A stretch of DNA of 64,000 nucleotides from Pseudomonas hamedanensis (GCF_014268595.2 NZ_CP077091.1:4818001-4882000); one strand, 5' to 3'. Counted from the first letter of the stretch, positions 55,168 to 63,799 are shown. Notes: generated by a model not told the origin, from the sequence alone. Numbers and translations are program-made.

Positions 55168-56478
55168 CTACAACTCGATACGCTCGACCTTGCCCACCAG
55201 CAGCACGTAGGACAAAGCGCCGACCAGCGCGAGCACAGCGATGTAGGTGATGGCCGGGGCGAACGAATCACCGCTGGCAAGGAAGCCGATGACGATCGGC
55301 GTGGCAATCGCCGACAAGTTGCCGATGAAGTTGAACACGCCACCGGTCAGGCCAAGCAGACGGGCCGGGGCCAGTGTCGAGACCAGCGACCACGTGATCG
55401 ACGCCAGACCGTTACCGAAAAATGCCAGCGCAAGAAAGGCAATCACCAGCGGCGTCGACTCAACGAAGTTGGCGCCAATGATCGAGGTCGAAATCAGCAG
55501 GCCACCAATGATCGGCAATTTACGTGCGAAGCCCACGCTGTAGCCACGGCGGATCAGGAAGTCGGAGAAGAACCCCGAACACAGCACACCCACGAACGCG
55601 GCGAGAAACGGCAGCGACGCCAGCAGGCCGGACTTGATGAAATCCATGCCGCGGTATTTCACCAGGTAGGTCGGGAACCACGTGAGGAAAAACCACAGCG
55701 TCGAATTCAGGCAGAACTGGCCGAGGTAGATGCCCCACAACTTGCGCTTGCTGAGGACGACGCCGAGATCGGTCCAGCTGAATTTGGCTTTGACTCTGGC
55801 CGTCTCGGCCTGGATATCGACCAGCCCGCCACCCTCGCGGATCAGATCGATTTCTGCTTCGTTGGCGCCCTTGAAGTCGCGCGGCTCGCGATACACGGCG
55901 TACCAGATCACCGCCCAGAGAATGCCGACCGCGCCAGTCACAACGAAAACCATGTGCCAGCCGAATGTGTGTTGCAGCCAGGCCAGTACCGGTGTCAGGA
56001 AGGCCAGACCTACGAACTGCCCGGACGTGTAGAAACCAATTGCCGTGGCGCGTTCACGCTCGGGGAACCAGGTCGTCACCACGCGGCTGTTGATCGGATA
56101 CGCGGGCGCTTCCAGCGCTCCGACGGCCATGCGCAGCACGAACAGCGCAATGAAACTGCTGACGAAACCGAGCATCACCGTGGCCACCGACCACAGCAGC
56201 AGCGCCACGCTGTAGAGGATCCGTGGCGGCACGCGATCGACCAGCCAGCCGCCGGGAATCTGCATGGCGGCGTAGGTCCAGCCGAAGGCGGAAAAAATCA
56301 GCCCGACGTGAACCGGATCGATGCCCAGCTCACTGGTCAGCGCCGGCGCGGCAATCGACAGGTTGCTGCGGTCCAGGTAGTTGATGACCACGGTGATAAA
56401 CAGCAACACCATGATGAAAAAACGCTTGCGGCTAGGCGTGACTAAAGACGCCTGCCCGGTGAGGGTGTGCGTTTGCAT
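55168..56478 (-). CDS. dgoT: MFS transporter, D-galactonate type
   Basis: Inner-membrane symporter of 436 aa with twelve hydrophobic helices, of the anion:cation symporter subfamily that includes DgoT. Motifs include FSAFGWTYAAMQIPGGWLVDR, SRVVTTWFPERERATAIGFY and the segment FLTWFPTYLVKYRGMDFIKSG. Substrate assignment to D-galactonate rests on the operon with dgoD, dgoA and dgoK; by sequence alone it could also carry other hexonates. Confidence 0.85.
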   Translation of the reverse strand: MQTHTLTGQASLVTPSRKRFFIMVLLFITVVINYLDRSNLSIAAPALTSELGIDPVHVGLIFSAFGWTYAAMQIPGGWLVDRVPPRILYSVALLLWSVATVMLGFVSSFIALFVLRMAVGALEAPAYPINSRVVTTWFPERERATAIGFYTSGQFVGLAFLTPVLAWLQHTFGWHMVFVVTGAVGILWAVIWYAVYREPRDFKGANEAEIDLIREGGGLVDIQAETARVKAKFSWTDLGVVLSKRKLWGIYLGQFCLNSTLWFFLTWFPTYLVKYRGMDFIKSGLLASLPFLAAFVGVLCSGFFSDFLIRRGYSVGFARKLPIIGGLLISTSIIGANFVESTPLVIAFLALAFFGNGLASITWSLVSTLAPARLLGLTGGVFNFIGNLSAIATPIVIGFLASGDSFAPAITYIAVLALVGALSYVLLVGKVERIEL

Positions 56479-56541
56479 GAGAGATGCCTCTTTTTATGTT
56501 TGTTGAGGTCATGACGCAGATCTCCCTCTCCCTGAAGATCT

Positions 56542-56651
56542 GATCGGTCCCACGCTCCGCGTGGGAGTGCAGCCCGGGACGCTCCGCGTCCCTCGAGAGC
56601 CGAACGCGGAGCGTCCGTTGAGGCATTCCCACGCAGAGCGTGGGAACGATC
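56542..56651. repeat. Palindromic repeat GATCGTTCCCACGCTC type
   Basis: Outer arms GATCGGTCCCACGCTCCGCG and CGCAGAGCGTGGGAACGATC, with inner GGGACGCTCCGCGTCCC and GAACGCGGAGCGTCC. A repeat family common in Pseudomonas, distinct from the other REPINs here. It sits between dgoD and dgoT inside the operon. Confidence 0.85.
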
Positions 56652-56673
56652 AGGGCGGTGGATCAGTGATGAC

Positions 56674-57822
56674 TCACCACTCGGCAAAGCTGCCATCGGC
56701 GTGGCGCCAGATCGGGTTGCGCCAGCGGTGGCCGACGGCCGCGCGCTCGATCACATATTCCTCGTTGATCTCGATGCCCAGGCCCGGACCGTTCGGGATC
56801 TTCACGAAGCCCTTGTCGTAATCGAACACGCGCGGGTCCTTCACGTAGTCGAGCAAATCGTTGCTCTCGTTGTAATGGATGCCCAGGCTCTGCTCCTGGA
56901 TAAACGCGTTGTAACAAACCGCGTCCAATTGCAAACAGGCTGCCAGCGCAATCGGACCCAGCGGGCAATGCAGCGCCAGCGCTACGTCGTAGGCTTCGGC
57001 CATGTTGGCAATCTTGCGGGTCTCGGTGATACCGCCGGCGTGGGACGCGTCCGGCTGGATGATGTCGACGTAGCCCTCGCTCAACACCCGTTTAAAGTCC
57101 CAGCGCGAGAACAGCCGCTCGCCCAGGGCAATCGGCGTACTGGTCAGGGGGGCGAGTTCTTTTAACGCTTCGTAGTTTTCGCTGAGCACCGGCTCTTCGA
57201 TAAACATCAGTTTGTAAGGGTCGAGTTCCTTCATCAGCACCTTGGCCATCGGCTTGTGCACACGACCATGGAAATCGACGCCGATGCCGACGTTCGGCCC
57301 GACGGCATCACGCACGGCGGCGACGTTGGCCAAGGCGAGGTCGACTTTCTCAAAGGTGTCGAGGAACTGCAGTTCTTCGGTGCCGTTCATTTTCACCGCG
57401 GTGAAACCCCGGCTCACCGCCTCTTTCGCCGCACGCGCGGTGTCGGCCGGACGGTCGCCGCCGATCCACGAGTAGACACGAATCTTGTCGCGCACCTGAC
57501 CACCGAGCAGGTCACTGACCGAAACCCCGAGGGCTTTGCCCTTGATGTCCCACAACGCCTGATCGATACCGGCCAGCGCGCTCATGTGAATCGCGCCGCC
57601 GCGGTAGAAGCCGCCGCGATAGAGCACGGTCCAGATGTCTTCGATATTGCGTGGGTCTTTGCCGATCAGGTAGTCGGACAATTCTTCCACGGCAGCGGCG
57701 ACGGTGTGCGCACGCCCTTCCACCACGGGTTCGCCCCAACCGGTCACGCCTTCGTCGGTTTCGACCTTGAGGAAGCACCAGCGCGGCGGAACGATGAAGG
57801 TCGTGAGTTTGGTGATTTTCAT
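56674..57822 (-). CDS. dgoD: D-galactonate dehydratase
   Basis: Enolase-superfamily enzyme (382 aa, the same length as E. coli DgoD) converting D-galactonate to 2-keto-3-deoxygalactonate. It starts [20 protein letters not shown]. Metal ligands lie in [16 protein letters not shown] (Asp), [13 protein letters not shown] (Glu) and [15 protein letters not shown] (Glu); a catalytic His is in [19 protein letters not shown]. The longer frame to 57918 overlaps dgoA and is not used. Confidence 0.95.
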   Translation of the reverse strand: MKITKLTTFIVPPRWCFLKVETDEGVTGWGEPVVEGRAHTVAAAVEELSDYLIGKDPRNIEDIWTVLYRGGFYRGGAIHMSALAGIDQALWDIKGKALGVSVSDLLGGQVRDKIRVYSWIGGDRPADTARAAKEAVSRGFTAVKMNGTEELQFLDTFEKVDLALANVAAVRDAVGPNVGIGVDFHGRVHKPMAKVLMKELDPYKLMFIEEPVLSENYEALKELAPLTSTPIALGERLFSRWDFKRVLSEGYVDIIQPDASHAGGITETRKIANMAEAYDVALALHCPLGPIALAACLQLDAVCYNAFIQEQSLGIHYNESNDLLDYVKDPRVFDYDKGFVKIPNGPGLGIEINEEYVIERAAVGHRWRNPIWRHADGSFAEW

Positions 57823-57868
57823 CTTTTTGTCTCTCTTATTGATGCAGCGCACGCGGCGCCAAAAAGTC

Positions 57869-58489
57869 TTAGCGAAGCGCTTTCCACGCGGCCACGTACG
57901 CCTTGGCGTTGACCGCAACCTGCTCGGGCGTCATGCCTGGCTTGAACAGGCCGGAGCCGAGGCCGAAACCTTTTACCCCGGCATCGATAAACACCTGCAT
58001 GTTGTCCGGCGTGATGCCGCCGACCGGTGCCAGTACCGTGCCCGCTGGCAACACCGCGAGCCAGGCTTTGACGACCGCCGGGCCCATCTGCTCGGCCGGG
58101 AACAGCTTGAGAATGTCCGCGCCCTCCGCCAGCGCCGCGAACGCTTCAGTCGGCGTGGCCACACCCGGCGACAGGTACAGCCCCGCCGCTTTCGCCGCGC
58201 GCAACACCTTGGCATCGCTGTGCGGCATGACGATTACCTGGCCGCCGGCCTCTTTTACTTGTGCGACCTGCTCGGGTGTCAGAACGGTGCCCGCACCGAT
58301 CAGGCAATCGGCGGGCAGTGTCTGGCGCAGGATGCGGATACTTTCGTACGGCGATGGGGAATTGAGCGGTACTTCGATGACGCGAAATCCGGCGGCATAC
58401 AGGACTTCTCCGACCGCGGCAGCTTCCTGCGGTTGCAGGCCACGCAGGATCGCGATCAGACCGTTTTGCGCCAATGCTTGCTTGAGCAT
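57869..58489 (-). CDS. dgoA: 2-dehydro-3-deoxy-6-phosphogalactonate aldolase
   Basis: Class I aldolase of 206 aa cleaving KDPGal to pyruvate and glyceraldehyde-3-phosphate. The KDPG-aldolase fold is recognisable: [36 protein letters not shown] (catalytic Glu region) and [16 protein letters not shown] with the Schiff-base Lys in the ILKLFPAEQ segment. [13 protein letters not shown] is the phosphate-binding loop. It lies between dgoK and dgoD. Confidence 0.95.
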   Translation of the reverse strand: MLKQALAQNGLIAILRGLQPQEAAAVGEVLYAAGFRVIEVPLNSPSPYESIRILRQTLPADCLIGAGTVLTPEQVAQVKEAGGQVIVMPHSDAKVLRAAKAAGLYLSPGVATPTEAFAALAEGADILKLFPAEQMGPAVVKAWLAVLPAGTVLAPVGGITPDNMQVFIDAGVKGFGLGSGLFKPGMTPEQVAVNAKAYVAAWKALR

Positions 58490-58508
58490 GTCAGGCCTCC
58501 AGTCAGGG

Positions 58509-59498
58509 TTAACGGGATGAGGATTCGATCAGTCCGGCGGCCAGCGCCAGTTGCCACAAACCACGCTCGGTAGCTTGCTCGGCCAGGGTCACCGTGGCGA
58601 AACCGCAGGCGTCGAGGGCACGGCGGTAGCGGGTACACAATTGCGCATTGCCAATCAGCACGATCGCAGGAAGATTCGGGTTGTTGCGCCGACGCCGCTG
58701 GACGTTGGCGAGCGCGGCCAGCTCATGGCCGATCATCAGGCCGGACAGATAGTCCGGCTGAGCGGTCGGACTCAGTTCACCGGTCAGGCCGAGGGTGCGG
58801 GCGCTGAACAAGGTCGACAACACGCCCAGCTCAGCGTCTGTCGACAGGGCAATTTGTACGCCGCGGTCAAACGCCTGCGCATCGAAGGTCGCGCTCGGCT
58901 GCTGGGTACGCCCGAGAATGCTGTGCTCGCTGAGGACGGCGAAGACTTCGCCGGTCATGAATGTGTCGAAATGAGTGATGCGGCCATCGACCACTTCCAC
59001 CCACTTCGAATGGCTGCCCGGCAGGCCGATCAGCAAGTCGTTACCAGACTCGGCCGGCAGGCTTTGCAGGACCCCTAGCACTTGGGTCTCTTCGCCGCGC
59101 ATCACGTTCGGCAGGCGCGAACGCTGAATCACACCCGGCACGATGTGCACGGACGTACCGCGAAGACTGACAACGGTTTGCAGGGAGTTTCCGAGATGGG
59201 CGACGTCGGCCGGCGTCTCGCAGTAGGCCGCTTCGCGCCAGCCCTGCGCACTGCCGACCATGCCGCAAGCAATCACCGGCAGATTCGGCTGCGCGTCGAG
59301 CCAGTCACCGCAGGCCTCGTCAAAGGCCAGTTCAAAGCCGTCGGCGCATTCGCGCCCGTGGATGGCTCTTGGGGTCTTGGGCAACTGCATGATCCCGGAC
59401 GACAGCGCACGCTGCTCCAGCACCACACCGTCCGCCGCGAGTTTGTAAGCACGTAATGAGGTCGTCCCCCAATCGAGCGCGATCAATTGCGCCTGCAT
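58509..59498 (-). CDS. dgoK: 2-dehydro-3-deoxygalactonokinase
   Basis: Kinase of 329 aa phosphorylating 2-keto-3-deoxygalactonate. N-terminal ALDWGTTSLRAYKLAADG is the phosphate-binding motif of the family; IACGMVGSAQGWREA and LIGLPGSHSKWVEVVDG follow, and the C-terminal MIGHELAALANVQRRR and VLIGNAQLCTRYRRAL complete the domain. First gene of the dgoK-dgoA-dgoD-dgoT-iclR run, with AGGTGA ahead of its ATG. Confidence 0.95.
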   Translation of the reverse strand: MQAQLIALDWGTTSLRAYKLAADGVVLEQRALSSGIMQLPKTPRAIHGRECADGFELAFDEACGDWLDAQPNLPVIACGMVGSAQGWREAAYCETPADVAHLGNSLQTVVSLRGTSVHIVPGVIQRSRLPNVMRGEETQVLGVLQSLPAESGNDLLIGLPGSHSKWVEVVDGRITHFDTFMTGEVFAVLSEHSILGRTQQPSATFDAQAFDRGVQIALSTDAELGVLSTLFSARTLGLTGELSPTAQPDYLSGLMIGHELAALANVQRRRRNNPNLPAIVLIGNAQLCTRYRRALDACGFATVTLAEQATERGLWQLALAAGLIESSSR

Positions 59499-59536
59499 CG
59501 CTTCACCTGTTTTGTTTTTGGCAGTGAGTGCGATGG

Positions 59537-59566
59537 ACTATAAACCCGAGGGAAGGAAAATCTCAA
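59537..59566 (-). promoter_or_regulatory. Probable sigma-70 promoter of the dgo operon
   Basis: Minus strand: TTGAGA (59566-59561), 18-base spacer, TATAGT (59542-59537). Predicted start near 59530, giving a leader of about 30 bases before dgoK. Confidence 0.55.
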
Positions 59567-59580
59567 TATATAAATATCAA

Positions 59581-59595
59581 TCCCACATAGTGGGA
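59581..59595. promoter_or_regulatory. Likely IclR-family operator
   Basis: TCCCACATAGTGGGA is a perfect 6-bp inverted repeat around ATA, 14 bases upstream of the -35 box. Size and symmetry suit an IclR-type dimer, and the operon encodes an IclR protein. Confidence 0.5.
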
Positions 59596-59795
59596 CATAG
59601 ACGAGTAGCCAGCTTTTCTTGTCTACGGGCATAAAAATCCTGATCCGCTGAATTCGACAAAGAAAAAGCCGGGATCTTCAGGATTTCCGTACGACAACGC
59701 TGAATGAATCGCTCAGCGGCAATTGGCAGGCGGCAGAAGAGTGATCGACAAATCGGCTTCCTGCCGCCAGACAAGAAGCCCACTTGAACGAAGGG

Positions 59796-60302
59796 TTATT
59801 CCCTGTTGATTGCTCGCGCCAGATCAGCGGATGGCACACGCATGATTTCGGAAAAATACGTTTTGTAAGGAGTCGTATGAGCGCGGAATACGCAGGAAAT
59901 AAAAGGTCTTTTCGTAAACCAACGACTGAGTACTGCCCCCTCAGGAAAGATTTCCGCGCCCTTTTTCCCGGTCGACTCTCTGAAAATGACGTCGGCCTTG
60001 TACTCGTTTTCCTTCCCCCTCTCATCGCGCTCAACAAGGCCAAAACCGGAGCGTTTTATCTGGTGCGCGACAGAAAAGTCCAGATCATCATCCACAGCGC
60101 ATACCAACCCTTGGCTGATATGTGATTTGAACAACTCGAGAATCTCCACATCGGCGCGAAAGCGAACCTGATAGATTCCGGTATCTTCCAACTCTTCGAC
60201 TCCGGAATAAGACAATTTCGCAGCCGGCTTGCCATGATTCATTGAACATGCAGAGCATATGAGCAATAAAAGCATCAAAAAAAATCGGGACACGATGCTC
60301 AC
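59796..60302 (-). CDS. Lipoprotein, putative immunity protein to the adjacent lipase effector
   Basis: Protein of 168 aa with a lipoprotein-type signal (FFLMLLLLICSACSMNH); the lipidated Cys is probably residue 19, although the lipobox is imperfect. No family recognised; the mature part is mixed alpha/beta (VRFRADVEILELFKSHI, FGLVERDERGKENEYKADVIF). Start is GTG at 60302, which overlaps the lipase stop as GTGA. A periplasmic protein encoded directly after a lipase effector is the standard layout for type VI lipase immunity. That role is inferred from position only. Confidence 0.6.
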   Translation of the reverse strand: MSIVSRFFLMLLLLICSACSMNHGKPAAKLSYSGVEELEDTGIYQVRFRADVEILELFKSHISQGLVCAVDDDLDFSVAHQIKRSGFGLVERDERGKENEYKADVIFRESTGKKGAEIFPEGAVLSRWFTKRPFISCVFRAHTTPYKTYFSEIMRVPSADLARAINRE

Positions 60303-61033
60303 TCCTTGAAAAAGCTCAAAACCGACTCATTGAAAATCTGACGAGCAGTTTTTCCGTTATCCAACGGTCGCAAATACATAATATTGGCATCCGCATGATT
60401 CACGTTTACCCGCCCCATTACATTCGGCCCGGTAGAGATTTCCCATTGCTCACCAAAACTTGCAACTGTATCTGATACGTTTGTTATCTTCGGTGCGGCG
60501 CGAATATTGACCCAGTACTGAGCCTTGGGCTTGGGTGGCAACCTGTAGATATTGGAAATGCCCCACACCATCACACCTTCGCCAACCGGATCGATGGTCA
60601 ATAACATTCTGACTGTATAGCCTTTCTCCGTGAGAGTGGCTGAAAGGTGAGCGCCATTCCAACCTCCCAGACTATGACCCACAATATACACAGCGGTTGA
60701 GCAGTCCGGGATCTTCGCCAGTACCTTTTCAGACAGGTCTTTATCAGTAATGAAATCATTATAACCGAGAGGCCACGACTCGAATTTACCCACAGGAAAA
60801 TTCAACGCTTTGGCATCTCTAATGAAAATTTCCCGCACGGCGTCGACGTTATTATTTGGACCGCTGAAATAATAACTTTCCTGATCTCCAGCACCACCAA
60901 TAAAAAACACAACAAAGTTCCGCAGAGATATAGCAACCTGCTTATTGGTCTGATCGGTCTTGCAAGTAAGTGTGTGTGCCTTTACTTCCCTCTTCGCGTG
61001 AGGTGTTTCAGTAGGTGCGCTGACTTCGGACAT
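60299..61033 (-). CDS. Small lipase-like alpha/beta hydrolase, putative T6SS effector
   Basis: Predicted lipase of 244 aa without a signal peptide. The nucleophile elbow is GHSLGG (IVGHSLGGWNGAHLS), an acid candidate is Asp in LLTIDPVGEG and a His candidate is in VNVNHADANIMYL. An N-terminal FVVFFIGGAGDQESYYF strand-loop could form the oxyanion site. Well below the 400-800 residues of many described Tle phospholipases. The ATG at 61033 has GGAG 9 bases upstream; a TTG at 61039 has no such site. It follows the PAAR gene with no gap and is AT-richer than the flanking core genes. Confidence 0.7.
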   Translation of the reverse strand: MSEVSAPTETPHAKREVKAHTLTCKTDQTNKQVAISLRNFVVFFIGGAGDQESYYFSGPNNNVDAVREIFIRDAKALNFPVGKFESWPLGYNDFITDKDLSEKVLAKIPDCSTAVYIVGHSLGGWNGAHLSATLTEKGYTVRMLLTIDPVGEGVMVWGISNIYRLPPKPKAQYWVNIRAAPKITNVSDTVASFGEQWEISTGPNVMGRVNVNHADANIMYLRPLDNGKTARQIFNESVLSFFKE

Positions 61034-61039
61034 GACCAA

Positions 61040-61534
61040 TCACTCCACGAATAATTTGATGGTTTCCGCCACGTGCGAGCTGACCATATGCGTGAATCCG
61101 TTCGCATCGGTAACACCGTGTTCCTCGCTTCCGTCACCCCGTTCAATGGTGTAGGCGTGATAAGGCACTGGCTCTCCGGTCGCTTCATTCGTCACTTGCA
61201 ACCTGTCAGTGAAATGCACCGGCATCGGCAACAGCCCACTAAACGCTGCCCCTCCGCCGCTCTGGCCGATGATCACCGTGCCCGAGCCACCGATCACGAC
61301 ATTGCCATGCCCGCCAGTGCTGTCGAGCATCGCGGCGTTGAGGCCGTTAATGAAGACGGTGCCGGAGACCGCTCCGGTAATCGGGCTGCCACACGCTGAT
61401 TTATCGGTCATGCGTGCAGCAGCGAGGCCATCGAAAAACACGTCCGGCGAGCCGGAGACGATCGGGTTGGTGCCGTGTCCTGGCAGTGGGCAAGCGGTCG
61501 GGTCGGTGACGCGTGCTGCGGGTTTACCACTCAA
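61040..61534 (-). CDS. PAAR-domain T6SS spike protein with C-terminal transthyretin-like extension
   Basis: Protein of 164 aa. Residues about 1-98 form a PAAR domain (PAARVTDPTACPLPGHG, ARMTDKSACGSPITG, GGHGNVVIGGSGTVIIG), which caps the VgrG spike of type VI secretion systems. The last ~60 residues (LQVTNEATGEPVPYHAYTIE, GVTDANGFTH, ETIKLFVE) resemble the transthyretin-like fold found at the end of some VgrG proteins that bind a Tle lipase. It overlaps the upstream gene by ATGA and abuts the lipase gene. Confidence 0.88.
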   Translation of the reverse strand: MSGKPAARVTDPTACPLPGHGTNPIVSGSPDVFFDGLAAARMTDKSACGSPITGAVSGTVFINGLNAAMLDSTGGHGNVVIGGSGTVIIGQSGGGAAFSGLLPMPVHFTDRLQVTNEATGEPVPYHAYTIERGDGSEEHGVTDANGFTHMVSSHVAETIKLFVE

Positions 61535-62193
61535 TTCAAAGCTCCTTGCTTAAGGGGTGCCGGGGATGGCTGATAGATGTCGATGTCGGTCGCGGCAAAG
61601 CGCCAGCGATTGTCGACCGGGTCGAACAGAGCGTGACAATGCTCAAGGCTTTCAGGTGATGTTGCGGTTTGCACGGCACGCCAGGCTTCGTCGGCTTGCC
61701 ACTTCAAATCGGCAGGCGTTGCATCATCCAGTTCGTTGAGCCAGGCGTTGTAGTTACGCAGGTGATTGCGCTCATAAGTCGATTGCAGCAAGTCGCCCAT
61801 GTGCACGCCGAGGTCCAGATGATGCCCCGACGTCCACCGGCCAATTTCGGAATAGACATGCCAGCCCATCGGGATCAACGCACCGTTCTCCAACAGAGAA
61901 TGGCCGGCGAGAGCGACGAAGCCGCAACAGATGTGCAGCATCAGCCAGCCTCGATGGGCGTCTATAACCGCTGTTGGATCGAAGGTTCTCAGCGCTACCA
62001 CGCGGTAATCGCCAAGTCCGGCACTGCGCGTCATCAACTCGGCGTCAAGCCGCGACACGAAAGCCCGAATAGCCAGGCCGCCAGTGCGCTGGGCCATGCA
62101 GAGAATTTCGACAGCCTGTCGTTTTGGGTCGTCAGTAGACCCGGTATTTTTCACCAGGCCATACAGGCGCATTGAGGCCTGTAGACCGCTCAT
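61531..62193 (-). CDS. Unrecognised protein heading the PAAR cassette (possible adaptor or chaperone)
   Basis: Protein of 220 aa with no family I recognise. It is soluble and His/Trp-rich in the middle (MGWHVYSEIGRWTSGHHLDLGVHMGDLL), with a mostly helical look. It is not DUF4123 (Tap/Tec) or DUF1795 (Eag) by sequence. Its stop overlaps the PAAR ATG by 4 bases, so the cassette begins with it. By position an adaptor or chaperone loading the PAAR-lipase is the simplest idea; there is no direct evidence. Confidence 0.65.
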   Translation of the reverse strand: MSGLQASMRLYGLVKNTGSTDDPKRQAVEILCMAQRTGGLAIRAFVSRLDAELMTRSAGLGDYRVVALRTFDPTAVIDAHRGWLMLHICCGFVALAGHSLLENGALIPMGWHVYSEIGRWTSGHHLDLGVHMGDLLQSTYERNHLRNYNAWLNELDDATPADLKWQADEAWRAVQTATSPESLEHCHALFDPVDNRWRFAATDIDIYQPSPAPLKQGALN

Positions 62194-62351
62194 TGCTGGT
62201 CACTCATTGACGCAGCGAGCGCTCCGCAGGCGCGGAGAAATTTTGCCAGAGGCATTGCAGGTGTCGTCCGTGAGCGCGCAAAAATGGCGCACAGGATGCC
62301 GGACTAGAGCGGTGGCGACAACCGAATCAGCATTGGATTGCCATCATTCGT

Positions 62352-62831
62352 TCAACCCTCGGCAAACTCCCTCAACACCTTGCCATCCATGCGATACCTC
62401 ACCCATTCTTCCTGCGGTTGCGCGCCGAGGGATTTGTAGAACTCGATCGCTGGGGTGTTCCACTCCAGCACGCTCCATTCGAAGCGGCCGCAGTCGTTGT
62501 CGCAGGCGATTTTTGCCAAGTGGCGCAGCAAGGTTTTGCCGGCGCCGCCGCCGCGTTGCTCAGGAGTAATGTAAAGGTCTTCGAGGTATAGGCAGTTGCT
62601 GCCCAGCCAGGTCGAATAACTGAAGAAGAACACCGCGAAACCGATCGGCAAGCCGTCGCGAAGACAGATCAGACCATGGGCGGTAGCACCTTCGCCGAAC
62701 AGGCTGCGCTCGATGTCGGCGACGCTGGCGATGACTTCGTGGCGGGCCTTTTCAAAATCGGCCAGTTCGGTGATGAAGGCGAGGATCTGCGGTGCATCGC
62801 TGGGGGTCGCCGGGCGGATTTCGATCGTCAT
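62352..62831 (-). CDS. GNAT family N-acetyltransferase
   Basis: Acetyltransferase of 159 aa, with substrate possibly a polyamine or amino acid derivative (similar to SSAT-like members). Motif A with acetyl-CoA binding is LYLEDLYITPEQRGGGAGKTLL, and motif B is RFEWSVLEWNTPAIEFYKSLGAQ. No operon partner. Confidence 0.88.
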   Translation of the reverse strand: MTIEIRPATPSDAPQILAFITELADFEKARHEVIASVADIERSLFGEGATAHGLICLRDGLPIGFAVFFFSYSTWLGSNCLYLEDLYITPEQRGGGAGKTLLRHLAKIACDNDCGRFEWSVLEWNTPAIEFYKSLGAQPQEEWVRYRMDGKVLREFAEG

Positions 62832-62881
62832 GGACGGGCCTTGTGGGGAAATTAAAGCGCCATACTAAGTCCGCAGCGCTT

Positions 62882-63007
62882 TTGTGGCGAGGGAGCTTGC
62901 TCCCGCTTGGCTGCGAAGCAGTCATAATTCAGGCTTGCTGCCTGCCTGGTTCACCGCATCGGGGGGCTGCTGCGCAACCCGGCGGGAGCAAGCTCCCTCG
63001 CCACAAA
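62882..63007. repeat. REPIN of the TGTGGCGAGGGAGCTTGCTCCC family
   Basis: Units TGTGGCGAGGGAGCTTGCTC (left) and GAGCAAGCTCCCTCGCCACA (right) with inner GCTGCGAAGCAG and CTGCTGCGCAA arms. Near-copy of 18547. Confidence 0.88.
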
Positions 63008-63021
63008 ATTTAACTGAGCCC

Positions 63022-63690
63022 ATGAACACGATGTCTATGCCTGCTACAGCATTTGCGCCTTTGATCGACCTCGCCGCCGAGTTGCTGCCCCACGCTCTGG
63101 AGCCCTGCGACGACGGAGCCCATGACCTCGCCCATTTGCAACGCGTCTGGCACAACGCCCGCACCCTGCACGAAACAGAAGGCGGCGATCTCGACATCTT
63201 GCTCGCCGCCGTGCTGCTGCATGACTGCGTCGCCGTCGAAAAAAACTCTCCGCTACGCTCGCAGGCTTCACGTCTGGCAGCGGACAAAGCGTCATCCGTG
63301 CTGAAGGAAATGAACTGGCCCGGCGAGAAAATCGCCAGCGTCGCCCACGCCATCGAAGCCCACAGTTTCTCCGCCAACATCACCCCGTTGACGCTTGAGG
63401 CAAAAATCGTCCAGGACGCCGACCGTCTCGATTCGCTGGGCATGCTTGGCGTTGCGCGTACCTTCTACGTTGCCGGGCGCATGGGCGCGGCGTTGTATGA
63501 CCCGCAGGATCCGCTAGCGCGTGAACGTGATTACGACGACACGCGTTTTTGCCTCGATCATTTCCAGACCAAACTGCTGCACCTCGCCGACGGCTTTCAG
63601 ACCGCGGCCGGCCAGCGTCTGGCACAGATTCGCCATCACCGCCTGAAGGGTTTCATGGAGCAATTCAAGGAAGAGATCGGCATCGTCTGA
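63022..63690 (+). CDS. HD-domain phosphohydrolase
   Basis: Predicted metal-dependent phosphohydrolase of 222 aa. The HD signature is visible: HDLAHLQRVW, then LAAVLLHDCVAVE (His-Asp) and IVQDADRLDSLGMLGVAR (Asp). It resembles YedJ-type uncharacterised hydrolases; the substrate is unknown. The ATG at 63022 gives MNTMSMPATAF; later in-frame ATG codons at 63031 and 63037 are also possible because no strong ribosome binding site is present. Confidence 0.85.
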   Translation: MNTMSMPATAFAPLIDLAAELLPHALEPCDDGAHDLAHLQRVWHNARTLHETEGGDLDILLAAVLLHDCVAVEKNSPLRSQASRLAADKASSVLKEMNWPGEKIASVAHAIEAHSFSANITPLTLEAKIVQDADRLDSLGMLGVARTFYVAGRMGAALYDPQDPLARERDYDDTRFCLDHFQTKLLHLADGFQTAAGQRLAQIRHHRLKGFMEQFKEEIGIV

Positions 63691-63799
63691 ACCCACTTGA
63701 CTGCGACGCGCAGGAAGACCGTTCGTCGGTCCTCAGGCACCAATCCGCCATCAGGGCTGACCAAAAAAGGGTAAGGATTCCAATTACTGGAGAAGCCCT

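Larger units (their letters stand above)
59499..59795. other. Control region between dgoK and the AT-rich cassette
   Basis: 297 bases. The part next to dgoK carries a likely promoter and operator. From about 59600 to the end of the lipoprotein gene at 59796 the sequence is AT-richer; no gene or terminator is evident. Confidence 0.55.
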
